Shown here piece by piece: positions 1 to 9,029 of a DNA stretch of 64,000 nt. The notes below the pieces were generated by a model. It was not told the origin of the DNA. It searched no databases and saw only the letters and a list, made by a program, of their open reading frames with translations. Position 1 is the first letter of the stretch, and every line of letters begins with the position of its first letter. The stretch is from Toxorhynchites rutilus septentrionalis (Eukaryota; Arthropoda; Insecta; Diptera; Culicidae): the NCBI RefSeq assembly GCF_029784135.1, contig NC_073746.1, forward strand, positions 294,896,089 to 294,960,088, written 5' to 3'. The translations under genes were made by a program, and so were the position numbers.

Positions 1-1870
1 AATCCAAATTTTCTTTCTTCATTTTTTACAAAAATTTATAACTTAAAAACTATGATACCTACAGAATTCATGTCGAAGGATGAAATGTTGGAAATTGGAA
101 CAACAGGAACAACAACTTTTTCATATTTTCTTTGAAAAAATACAACTTATCCTAATTTTGTTAATTGTCAAGATAGCGATATAATGTATTCGACAAAGTT
201 TTGAAACTTGATAAAATATGAGCTTTTGTCGAAGACATCAACTTTCTATCTTCTATAGTTTTAGGAATATAAGTCATTTTTGTATGAAGTCTCCTGAAAA
301 AAATAATATTTGGCTCGTAACATTTTTGTGTGTAAATTCTCACGTTTAACATGTTCTTCATATGTTTCAAAATAGAGAAAAGTTAGCATATCATGCAAAT
401 TGCGATAATTTATACATAAAAATGCAACGAATAGAACATTAATAGCATTTTTTCAGGAGGTGATCTGGCGTAGTGGTAACATCCACACCTCTCACGCAGA
501 GATCACGAGTTCAATTCTCACTCCCGACATTCTTCCAAAAATGGAAGTAAAAGTGACGAACCAGCCGAAATGTGTTGAAAATTACTATAATAAAGAAAAA
601 AAAGCATTTTTTCAGCGAAAAACATGAAAAAGTTGTTGTTCGAAAAACTTTTTCCATGTAAATGTGCCCATCGTCCGATGTATGGAAAACTTGTTGGAAA
701 TTTTAAGGGCTATTTATATCTATTTTTTTCAGAATTTTGAAAGCTTATGTTTTTGAGAAAAATGAATTTTAATTCTCAAAATATTTTTTTTCAATGAAAT
801 TTCTTTCCAAAAAATTCTTTGGTAATTTTTAATGAAAACCAAAATAATTTCCTACATTCCATTGTTTGACTATAATTTTGTAGGTCTGACAGATTTTTTG
901 TAGGTTTCGTTTTAAATTTTGAGTTTTTTCAACTTTTTTTCGAAAAATCTTAATTTAAAAACTATAAGATCTACAAAAAGTTGGTCAGAGAATGAAATGT
1001 AGGAAATTACTTAGGTTTTCATTAAAAATTGTTAATGATTTTTTTGGAAAAAAAATTTCATTGTTAAAAAAAATTGGAAAATCAAAATTCATTTTTCACG
1101 AATAAGTATGCTTTCAAAATTCTGAAAATAGTAGATATAAATAGCTCTTAAAATTTCCAACAAGTTTTCCATACATCGGACGATGGGCACATTTACATGG
1201 AAATTTTTTTTCGAACAACAACTTTTTCATGTTTTTCTTTGAAAAAATGCTATTAATGTTCTATTCGTTACATTTTTATGTATAAATTATCGCAATTTGC
1301 ATGATCTGCTAACTTTTCTCTATTTAGAAACATGTCAAACGTGAGAATATACACACAAAAATGTTACGAGCAAAACATTATTTTTTTCAGGAGTCTTCAT
1401 GCAAAAATGACTTATATTCCAAAAACTATAACAGATAGAATGTTGATGTCTTGGACAATAGTTCATATTTTAATAAGATCTAAAACTTTGTCGAATACAC
1501 TATATCGCTATCTTGACTTTAAACAAAATTAGGATTAGTTGTATTTTTTTCAAAGACAACATGAAAAAATTGTTGTTCGAAAAACTTTTTCCCTGTAAAA
1601 GTGCCCATCTTCCGATGTATGGACGACTTGTTGGAAATTTTAAGGGCTATTCATATTTGTATTTATAGGAATTTTAAAAAAATACGTTTTTGAGAAAAAT
1701 GAATTTTAATTTTTAAAATAACTATTTTGTCAGCGAAATTTTTTGGCATTTTTTTGTGAAAATTTAACCAATTTCCCACATTCCATCCTTTGACATGAAT
1801 TCTTTAGGTATCATAGTTTTTATCTAATAAATTTTTGTGAAAAACTAAGTTAAAAAAATAAATTTGGCTT
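1..1870. repeat. Large imperfect palindrome (fold-back repeat A)
   Basis: The left half reappears reverse-complemented in the right half, with its centre near 925. The block around 660-690 (GTAAATGTGCCCATCGTCCG) returns inverted near 1170-1195, and the start of the window returns inverted near 1769-1845. Short mirrored reading frames at 161-370 (minus) and 1332-1532 (plus) are the same repeat read twice and not genes. The arms differ by an inserted SINE in the left arm (457-602) and by about 190 bp present only in the right arm (about 1559-1740). The left end runs off the window. Related copies lie at 8736-9010 and 10690-11774. No transposase is visible inside, so it is probably a non-autonomous fold-back element. 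Confidence 0.8.
457..602 (+). mobile_element. tRNA-derived SINE with 13-bp target duplication
   Basis: This 146-bp insert has an RNA polymerase III A box (TGGCGTAGTGG, 466-476) and B box (GTTCAATTC, 509-517) at tRNA spacing, then a short body ending in an A-rich tail. It is flanked by a direct repeat AGCATTTTTTCAG at 444-456 and 603-615. The matching place in the opposite palindrome arm (about 1245-1260) lacks it and acts as an empty site. The head resembles a tRNA, perhaps valine type, but the identity is uncertain. SINEs are mobilised by a partner LINE. Confidence 0.85.
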
Positions 1871-2830
1871 TTTCCAAAATGTGGTCTAATGATTTTTCGA
1901 ATATTTAAAGTATGCAAAGTTGCTTAAATGACCCATGTTTTTACACTCACAACGTTTCACTGCTATCTGAAATGGTGCTGCCAACGGCCAGTAAATTTGG
2001 CATGAAATTCGTCTCATATGCCTTGTCACGCTGTAATATCACTTTACCGTTACTGAGTCTATTTTTCCATCAATGCAAAGTTTAAATTAATCATTTGTTG
2101 TCGGTAACGATCGCATCGTTTTAAGGCCGAAATTATTTGACTTTGTAGTGGATAAATCGGCTTCACACGTTGAAAGCCATGATTTTTAGCGCTTAGGGTT
2201 GTCGAAATAACGTTATAACAAGCAAATAAAAAAATAAAAATAAATAAAACAAAAGTGGCGAATACCGAATATTTTTTTTAATTTGAAGTTCAATGTCAAC
2301 TGAAAAAATTACATACATGTCAAATTGACGTGATGCATACAACCCTGCTAGAAACATTTAAAACATCAGCTGGCCAATTTCAACTAGTAAATCTGGTAGT
2401 TAATTATGTGTTTTTGGGAGAGAAATGATAAAAAACGTTGCAAAAAATTAAAATTATCTAAAACATTACCTTATTGACGAATTTCATGCCAACTCGATTG
2501 GCCATCGGTAACAATCGGCCTGATCACGAACGTCACTTCACGGTGAAAACTAAATGAATTGTATGCAATTTGTATGCATTTTATTCCGTTTTCACCATGA
2601 AGTGACATTCGCAATAAGGCCCAATATATCAGATTACAGTGAAACGTTGTGAGTGTAAATACATTGGTCATTGAAGACAACTTTGCACACTTGAAATATT
2701 CAAAAAAGAGTTAGACTTTCTACAAAAAATTATAACTCAAAAACTATAATATCAATGAAATTTTGGCCAAAGAATGAAATGCAGGAAAAGGGGTAAATTT
2801 CTATAAAAAATACAAAAAAAAATAATTTAA
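1740..2830. repeat. Second palindrome (fold-back repeat B)
   Basis: TTACACTCACAACGTTTCAC at 1941 returns inverted ending at 2658, and the sequence at 1999-2013 returns inverted at 2476-2490. Flanks match further out (1769-1845 with about 2715-2800). The right arm holds about 110 bp extra around 2525-2610, itself a hairpin (CACTTCACGGTGAAAAC pairing with GTTTTCACCATGAAGTG). The outer flanks share sequence with repeat A, so A and B overlap as one compound palindromic complex. No coding sequence is seen. Confidence 0.7.
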
Positions 2831-3120
2831 AATAATTACACTGAAAAAAAGTAGAAGGGTTCGCCTAGGGTCTCGGACGTAAGTTTGACGTAGGACTGTG
2901 ATTGGTTGGAACGATAGTTTGTTTTTAATGTAATTCTTTTCATTGTTCAGCAATCTGTTATATTAACTCCTTTGAAACTCCAAATGGTGGCCCTGAAAAG
3001 GGCTGTTTCTTCTATATACTGCTCTCGCCGCCACCGCCGATTAGTTGCTAAATGAATGCATACAGAATCGTAATACCCGATTTCCATGTTTTTTTTAGGA
3101 AAACATTTGGTTGTCACGAA
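2831..3120. other. Host-like stretch left of the Jockey insertion
   Basis: This stretch is not palindromic and carries a histone-type 3' stem-loop motif on the minus strand (listed separately) next to a GC-rich CCGCCACC tract. It also holds a GACGTAGGAC motif (about 2897) that recurs at 9050, 10650, 60450 and 61890. No open reading frame is recognised. It may be a fragment of a histone unit or of a repeat that captured one. Confidence 0.4.
2989..3004 (-). terminator. Histone-type mRNA 3' stem-loop motif
   Basis: On the minus strand the sequence reads AGCCCTTTTCAGGGCC followed by ACCA. The family consensus is a 6-bp stem with a four-base loop followed by ACC-rich sequence. One base at the foot of the stem differs (A instead of G). 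A purine-rich run (TTTGGAG...CAAAGGAG) follows, as expected for a histone downstream element. No histone coding sequence remains recognisable upstream, so it may be a relic. Confidence 0.5.
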
Positions 3121-3127
3121 CAAAAAA

Positions 3128-3133
<6 letters not shown>
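3121..3133. repeat. Left copy of Jockey target-site duplication
   Basis: CAAAAAACATAAT here is identical to 7530-7542, which places the borders of the insertion between them. Confidence 0.9.
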
Positions 3134-3159
<26 letters not shown>

Positions 3160-3372
3160 ATTTCTCGATTTAGCGATACAAAGTATTTAAAGTACATCAG
3201 TTGAGATATGGAATACCTTTCAACAACTTAATAATTCTAATAGCACTGAGTTGGACCTTTGGATAAGCTATTTATCATTTGAAGGAAAATTTACAAAAAA
3301 CCTTCGATTATTGCGAAAGGGTTAGGGGACAGTATGAGGAAAAATAAAATTTGTTATCCTAATATCACAGTT

Positions 3373-6051
3373 TTACTGCGCCAGCCGCTGCAACAGTGGA
3401 TTTGCTGAGGTAGTGCATCCAGTCCAAAATTTAGGAAGTATTCGCTGAAACCATTTGTCGAGTTCTTCCATATCTGCAATCCTGTGGACGTCCTCGGTTG
3501 GATGGAATGGGTTCAAATTCAACATCATTTTTAGGAGCCGGTTTTGCTTCACTTGTAGCTTCTTCCTGTGCGAAGCAGCACAGTCATGCCAGGCAGGAAA
3601 TCCATACGTCATTGAAGGTTTGAACACCGTTTTGTACAGCAGTAACTTCGAGCGTTTGTCGAGACGCGAGCGCCTTTTTATGAGCGGGTAAAGGGTTCTT
3701 GAGAGCTTGTCGCATTTGCTCAGGGTGTCCTTTATATGGATAGCAAAATTCAACTTCCGATCCAAGGTAAGACCTAGATACTTCACGTTATCCGACCATG
3801 GAACTTGTTGTCCACATGCGGTGATCTGACTGAGAGGCAGGTTCCGTGGGCTTCGTTTCCGCGTGAAGAATATTGCTTGAGATTTATTAGCGTTGATTTT
3901 GATTTTCCATCGCTTTTGATAGTCTTCAATAGCTTTTTGAGCCGTTTGCAGTTTGGTGACAACTACCACTGGGTCTGAGTCCGACGCAATGAACCCGGTG
4001 TCGTCGGCGAACAGAAAATACTGAACATCATCAAGCATCACAAGGTCGGCTGTGAAGATGTTGTACAGTGTGGGGCTAAGAACAGCCCCTTGTGGAACTC
4101 CGAAGGGCACGGTTTTTGATTCTGATGATTGGCCGTTAACCACAACATGGAATGAGCGGTTCATCAGAAAGGAACGGATGATTTTTAGAATAAACAAGGG
4201 AAAGTTTCCTTGAAGCATCTTATGCAAGATTGCTTCCTGCCAAACGGAGTCGTATGCCTTCTCAACATCTAAGAGGACCATTCCCGAAGATCTGCCATGT
4301 GCGCGGTTGCTTCGAGCCTCCCTTACTAGTCTAACCAGTTGATGATTTGTCGAGTGCCCTCTCTTGAAGCCAAACTGCTCATCAGGGATAATTCGTGCAT
4401 TTTCCAGGTGTAGTTCAATACGAGTTTGGATTATCCGCTCGAGTAGTTTGCTGAGCGTAGGCAATAAGCTTATCGGCCTGTAGTTCGATGGATTCGTTGG
4501 ATCCTTGTTTGGCTTTGGGATAGCAATGACCACCGCATGTCTCCAACAGGAAGGGAAGTATCCTAATCGAATACACGCGGAAAAGATTTTGGCAAGGAAC
4601 ACGTGAGCCTTTCGAGGTAGTTTCTTCAACATACAGTTACGGATGAGGTCCTGTCCAGGCGACTTCCTGGATTTTAGTTTTTTGATAGTCCCGACAACTT
4701 CCTTCGGGCGAATAAGCCAAGAATGTGCGTCGGTAAGGTTGGCCTGCTCTATGCGGCTAATCGAGTCGTTTACCACTGCAACAGTGTCAGCATCATCTGT
4801 CATTTGATTGCTGTGCGCCTGAGCAAAACTCGTTGCCAGTAATTTCGCTTTCTCGGATGAGGATGCTACTATCGTTTCACCTTGACGTAAAGGTGGGCTA
4901 CATTTAGAAGATTTACGCATCGCCTTGGAAATTTTCCAAAGCATATCGCGATCACCTTCCATTGTTTGCAGTGTTTCCTCAAACTTGTTGAAACGGGCTT
5001 CATCGCATTCTGCCCGGATTCTACTGTTTAAAGCTGACATTATGTCCTGGTAGATAGGGTCTCTTCTTCTGTACCACTGCCGTCGGCGCTTGTTACGTAG
5101 TGCAATCAACCGTCGAGTATGGTCGGGAATCGTCGCTGTCTGATAGATGCGTTGCTGCGTTTCCGGAACTGACACAGCTTCTGCCTCCAATATAGCAGTC
5201 GTCAGGAGTTCAATTGCACCGTCAATATCGGTGCCGTTTTCCAGCGTGGCGAGGTTCGGGTTCAGCAGGTCTATATTTAGGTTTACCTCCTGCTGAAAAC
5301 GGGACCAGTCAGCACGTGCATAGCAGCGAAATTTTGGTACTGACTCTTCGGTTTGAGCTGTTAAGCTAATGTTGAACGCTACTGGGAGATGATCCGATGA
5401 TAGCTCGTTTAGCGTGACTGGTTTCGTCATATCTAGCAGGTTATTTGACAGAACCAAGTCCAACGTCGAAGGGCGCCCACGACCGTAGGGACAGAATGTA
5501 AATGAATCTGGAAAATGAATGAAAAAGTTTCGATTGGCTGCTTCCTGAAACAGTACCGTTCCAGCTTTGTTGGCTCTAGAGCAGTTCCAGTAACGATGGC
5601 GTGCATTCAGGTCGCCCACCACGAAGAAAGGTGCAGTCCTTCTGGTGATGGTGGAAATATCTCGACGAAATTGAGTCCAAGTCGAGCATCGTCTCTCACC
5701 GGGAAAGTAAGCGGCCAACAAGTGTAGCTCTCCATCCGCAGTGTGGATCGAAATGCCTACAGTTTCAATTACCTTCGATGAAATATTGAGCTCAGTGAAT
5801 TTTATCCCTTTGCGAACGGCAATCAGCACTCCCCCTCCTCGTTCTGCATCATTCGGAGTACGGTCAAAACGAACACAAGAAAACTTGGGGTGAATAAATG
5901 AATGCTTATTCTGCAACCAAGTTTCTGTTACAATTCCTACATCCACACTGTGTCGTTCTAAAAAATCAAAAAATTCTAACTTTTTGTTGAACACGGATCT
6001 TCCGTTCCAGTTTATCACATGTAAGCTGTCTACATTAGGCATTGTAGACAT
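3373..6051 (-). CDS. ORF2: endonuclease / reverse transcriptase (Jockey type)
   Basis: This 892-residue open frame encodes the enzyme that nicks the target and copies element RNA by target-primed reverse transcription. The N-terminal part (about 10-230) is an exonuclease-endonuclease-phosphatase domain: N14 in INWN, E43 in TETWL, D147 in GDLN, D198 in TLDLV and the SDH motif at 219-221. The central reverse transcriptase has KPNKDP, YRPISLLP, QFGFKRGHST, DVEKAYDSVW, GVPQGAVLSP and the catalytic FADD at 681-684. The C-terminal tail follows the RT without an RNase H motif. The start ATG at 6051 lies 17 bases inside the end of ORF1, a typical overlap suggesting coupled or re-initiated translation. 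No stop or frameshift is seen and all visible catalytic residues are present, so activity is plausible but untested. Confidence 0.95.
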   Translation of the reverse strand: MSTMPNVDSLHVINWNGRSVFNKKLEFFDFLERHSVDVGIVTETWLQNKHSFIHPKFSCVRFDRTPNDAERGGGVLIAVRKGIKFTELNISSKVIETVGISIHTADGELHLLAAYFPGERRCSTWTQFRRDISTITRRTAPFFVVGDLNARHRYWNCSRANKAGTVLFQEAANRNFFIHFPDSFTFCPYGRGRPSTLDLVLSNNLLDMTKPVTLNELSSDHLPVAFNISLTAQTEESVPKFRCYARADWSRFQQEVNLNIDLLNPNLATLENGTDIDGAIELLTTAILEAEAVSVPETQQRIYQTATIPDHTRRLIALRNKRRRQWYRRRDPIYQDIMSALNSRIRAECDEARFNKFEETLQTMEGDRDMLWKISKAMRKSSKCSPPLRQGETIVASSSEKAKLLATSFAQAHSNQMTDDADTVAVVNDSISRIEQANLTDAHSWLIRPKEVVGTIKKLKSRKSPGQDLIRNCMLKKLPRKAHVFLAKIFSACIRLGYFPSCWRHAVVIAIPKPNKDPTNPSNYRPISLLPTLSKLLERIIQTRIELHLENARIIPDEQFGFKRGHSTNHQLVRLVREARSNRAHGRSSGMVLLDVEKAYDSVWQEAILHKMLQGNFPLFILKIIRSFLMNRSFHVVVNGQSSESKTVPFGVPQGAVLSPTLYNIFTADLVMLDDVQYFLFADDTGFIASDSDPVVVVTKLQTAQKAIEDYQKRWKIKINANKSQAIFFTRKRSPRNLPLSQITACGQQVPWSDNVKYLGLTLDRKLNFAIHIKDTLSKCDKLSRTLYPLIKRRSRLDKRSKLLLYKTVFKPSMTYGFPAWHDCAASHRKKLQVKQNRLLKMMLNLNPFHPTEDVHRIADMEELDKWFQRILPKFWTGCTTSANPLLQRLAQ

Positions 6052-7342
6052 ACTTGATCATTAGCTCCGAAATGGCTAAATATTGCTGCTGCTTGTTCTG
6101 GCAGTTCGATAACCGAGCAAACAGTTCTCGGGCTAGAGCTAGAAATTCTGTCATACTGAAAAGTTCTGTATTGCTACTCACTTGCCTGTTCAGAACGGAG
6201 GCATACGATCCTGACGAAGGGTGATCTGAGTTTCTGGATGGAACGTTACTGTTTTGTGTGAAAGTAGTAGGAGGATGATGTGGAAAAGCAGTTGTTGCTG
6301 GTGTTCGCTGCGATTTAGCCTTCAGGGTTTCCAGTCTCATAAGATAATTCTTACGGGATGGGCAACCACGGTAGTTTGCAGTGTGCTGCCCGTTACAATT
6401 GGCACATCGTAACGAACCGCGTGTTCTTTCCTGCTGCTCTATTTGTAGATCTGCTTTCTTGGGGAGTGAGCATGACGTCGATAGGTGCTTCTCGCCGCAT
6501 TTCACACACATTGGTGCAAGATTGCAGTTCCGCATGCCGTGGCCAAACTGTTGACACCGGTGACACTGTACTGCATCCGAAGCTCGTCGTTCGTAGTAAC
6601 GCCATTTCACGATAATATTGAAGATCGCCTTCACCTTCCTCAAATCCGCCAACTTGACCGAGCCTTTGGGGAAGTGTAGCAAGTAGAGCGCACTCTCTTC
6701 TAGATCTGCAGTCTTTCGGGAGAAAAGTTTCGTCTCGGTAGGCTTGACACCGTGTGCTGCCATTTCCAGCTCCAGTTCGTTGATCTCGTACACTGATAAT
6801 CCCGAGAGAATGACTTTGACTGGTTGCTCGGCAGCGGGTGTGTATGTATGAAACTCGATGTTGTTCGACTTGAGTGCGCCCAAAGCACTGCGGAAGCCAT
6901 CCTCTTCCAGGCAAAACAACTGAACGCCCGTTTTGGTCGCTTTCATGTTGTATTTGTCCTGGCCAATATCAATTTTAGCCATGAATTCGCGCACCTGCTT
7001 TGTGGTTTTCTTGACGATGGCGATCGGAGGAACACGTACCTTTTTTGCTTTGGGCAGCGTGGTTGTCTTCGGGACCCGAAAGGATACTGAAAGGTCGTTG
7101 GGAGTGTCATTGTCGTCACCGTTATGGCTCAGCATCTCGAAGTCGTTCCTAACGGGAATATTCGCTTTTACGGAAGGTTCGTCGTTGGTGGAAGCTATAT
7201 CCACGAGAACTAAATTCGGTGAAGACATCGATTTCATATTGGCCAGATCAGACAATTTCTCGCGGGAGCGAGTACGATAGGGGCTCTTCGCACGGGAGGC
7301 ACCGTCTTCGGGGTTATGTGCGACTTCGAGTCGGTGCTTCAT
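6035..7342 (-). CDS. ORF1: gag-like nucleocapsid protein with three zinc knuckles
   Basis: This 435-residue protein is expected to bind element RNA and form the ribonucleoprotein used in retrotransposition. The N-terminal third is basic and polar. The middle (about 165-255) resembles the RNA-recognition-like fold of insect Jockey ORF1 proteins (VILSGLSVYEINELELEM and after). Three zinc knuckles follow: C260-x2-C-x4-H-x4-C273, C279-x2-C-x3-H-x4-C291 and C313-x2-C-x3-H-x6-C327. The C-terminus is polar with a late helical segment. The ATG at 7342 is the first in frame after the leader, and the frame ends inside the first codons of ORF2. The frame is intact. Confidence 0.93.
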   Translation of the reverse strand: MKHRLEVAHNPEDGASRAKSPYRTRSREKLSDLANMKSMSSPNLVLVDIASTNDEPSVKANIPVRNDFEMLSHNGDDNDTPNDLSVSFRVPKTTTLPKAKKVRVPPIAIVKKTTKQVREFMAKIDIGQDKYNMKATKTGVQLFCLEEDGFRSALGALKSNNIEFHTYTPAAEQPVKVILSGLSVYEINELELEMAAHGVKPTETKLFSRKTADLEESALYLLHFPKGSVKLADLRKVKAIFNIIVKWRYYERRASDAVQCHRCQQFGHGMRNCNLAPMCVKCGEKHLSTSCSLPKKADLQIEQQERTRGSLRCANCNGQHTANYRGCPSRKNYLMRLETLKAKSQRTPATTAFPHHPPTTFTQNSNVPSRNSDHPSSGSYASVLNRQVSSNTELFSMTEFLALARELFARLSNCQNKQQQYLAISELMIKYVYNA

Positions 7343-7529
7343 ATTTTTACGGATGGCTAAGTGCGGTGTTTTGGTGGCCGCATTTTGACCGGCCGGGTCC
7401 CCGGGGGTCTTAACTCGTCCCAGGGTGATGACTCACGAATTGAACCGTCGAATATATAAAAGAAATCGATAAGTTTGTAGCGCGGAAAAAAAACTCGGTT
7501 TGTTTACTTGACAGCAAGGTTGCCAGGTC
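7343..7529 (-). promoter_or_regulatory. 5' leader of the Jockey element (putative internal promoter)
   Basis: About 187 bp lie between the target duplication and the ORF1 start. Jockey elements usually start transcription at their own first bases from a downstream internal promoter. The leader is GC-rich near the ATG (GACCCCCGGGGACCCGGCC region). No TATA box is placed upstream. The promoter role is inferred from the family. Confidence 0.5.
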
Positions 7530-7542
7530 CAAAAAACATAAT
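7530..7542. repeat. Right copy of Jockey target-site duplication
   Basis: Identical to 3121-3133. It abuts the first base of the element's 5' end, suggesting little or no 5' truncation. Confidence 0.9.
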
Positions 7543-7683
7543 GATTTTCTGACAGTTGGATCAACTGTCCAACTAAAAATGGTTAATGAATATCTGTGTA
7601 GTATATATGGATCGGTAAACAAAAACGTGGTTAAAAATATCAAATCGGAACTCATTTTTCTCATAAAAACAATATGTATATAT

Positions 7684-8733
7684 ACAGGGTTTTCCATTTC
7701 GGGCTTCTGAAGTATACAGCCCTGCGCTGACAACCGCCTTGACAATTTTGACTGCGCTTGACAATTTTGACATAGCTGTCAACCAAAGCGTCATATCGTT
7801 AGTTGAATGTCTGCCTTTTTACAATATGGATCGTTTTAGCATCGCAAAACGTGTTAATTTTGTTAAATTATACTATAAAAATGATGATAAACCGGCAAAT
7901 GTTTTTCGAGCATTACGGACGGATTTTGGTCGTCATGGATGGCCTTCAGAGCACACAATCGCTAATGTAGTGCGTAAATTCGAACAAACTGGATCCGTAG
8001 CGGATATTGTGAAATCTGTGCATCATCCTAATGTGCGTTCGGCCGAAAATATTGCTGCTGTTGCTGCCAGTGTGGAGGATGACCCGAATGTTTCGATTCC
8101 ACGGCGTGCTCAGCAATTGGGCTTGTCAAACACATCATTGTGGCGAATTTTGCATTTGGACTTGCACCTACATCCATATAAAGTCCAACTGGTACAAAAA
8201 TTAGAGCGTGGTGACCATGGAATGCGTCGGGCATACGACGATTGGGTTAACGAACAACAGCAGCAAAATGCTGAATTTTCGCATCAAATTTTCTTTAGCG
8301 ATGAGGCACATTTCGAGCTCGGCTATGTGAACACCCAAAATTTCCGTATATGGGGTTCAGAAAATCCACACGTGATTGTTGAGAGGCCATTGCATCCGCC
8401 GAAGTCACTGTTTGGTGCGCATTATGGTCTGGTGGAGTCATCGGGTCGTATTTCTTTGAAAATGAGGACGGCGAGACGGTAACTGTGAATGGTGAGCGCT
8501 ATGGCCGCATGTTAACCGATTTTTTTTTGCCACAAATTGAAGATATGGATATGGTTTCAGCAGGACGGCGCCATGTGCCACACAACACGACCGAACATGG
8601 CCATATTGCGAACGAAATTTGAGGGACGCATAATTTCGCGTTTTGGTGATGGCCGTTTTGGTGATTGGCCGTCCAGATCATGCGATTTGAACCCGCTAGA
8701 CTTTTTTTGTGGGGTTATGCGAAAGACCGTGTC
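7684..8733 (+). mobile_element. Mariner-superfamily element, 3' end lost
   Basis: A left terminal sequence beginning CAGGGTTTTCCATTTCGGGC follows TA at 7682-7683, and the transposase relic starts 140 bp later. The right end is missing: the coding sequence runs straight into the fold-back repeat at about 8735. The left terminus is inferred from its position and the CAGGGT start; no inverted partner remains. Confidence 0.6.
7826..8733 (+). pseudogene. Broken mariner-superfamily transposase
   Basis: The likely start is ATG at 7826 (MDRFSIAKRVNFVKLYY). A helix-turn-helix N-terminus (about 1-120) is followed by the catalytic core: FFSDEAHF holds the first Asp, WFQQDGA the second, and CDLNPLDFF the third region. 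The frame breaks near 8420 (continuing as ALWSGGVIGSYFFENEDG in another frame), again near 8550 before WFQQDGA, and again after LDFF (8705). The coding sequence ends abruptly at about 8733 where another repeat begins, so the C-terminus is absent. The family is the insect transposase group with a Tc3/DUF4817-like N-terminus. It cannot encode an active enzyme. Confidence 0.8.
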
Positions 8734-9029
8734 ATTCATACATCGGAAGATGGGCCCATTTACAGGGAATATTTTATTTCAACAACAACTTTTTCATGTT
8801 TCATTACAACTAATCCTAATCTTCTTTGAAGTCAAGAATGTGATATGGTTTATTAGACAAAGTATTAAATCTTATTAAAATATAAGCTTTCGTTGAATGT
8901 ATCAAGTTTCTATCTTTTACAGTTTCTTAAATATATTGCATTTTTGTATGGAGACTCCTGAGAAACTCCTCGGTAACATTTTTGTGTGTAAAGCCTAGCG
9001 CTTGACATGTTTCTAAATAGAAAAATATA

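Larger units (their letters stand above)
3134..7529 (-). mobile_element. Complete Jockey-clade non-LTR retrotransposon
   Basis: The element runs on the minus strand from a 5' leader at 7529 through two long overlapping reading frames to a 3' run of about 25 A (T on the plus strand, 3133-3157). Identical 13-bp flanks (3121-3133 and 7530-7542) show target-primed insertion. ORF1 encodes a zinc-knuckle RNA-binding protein, and ORF2 an AP-type endonuclease plus reverse transcriptase without RNase H, the usual Jockey layout. The length of about 4.4 kb, open frames, long A tail and perfect duplication point to a young, possibly still competent copy. It may belong near the mosquito Juan/Jockey groups, but that is not tested. 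Confidence 0.93.

Noticed and set aside
161..370. Conserved small protein, found also at 1332-1532
   Set aside because: The two are the same non-coding palindrome arm read on opposite strands; similarity reflects the repeat.
6393..6914. 173-residue frame inside the Jockey ORF1
   Set aside because: It is a shadow of ORF1 in another frame of the same strand.
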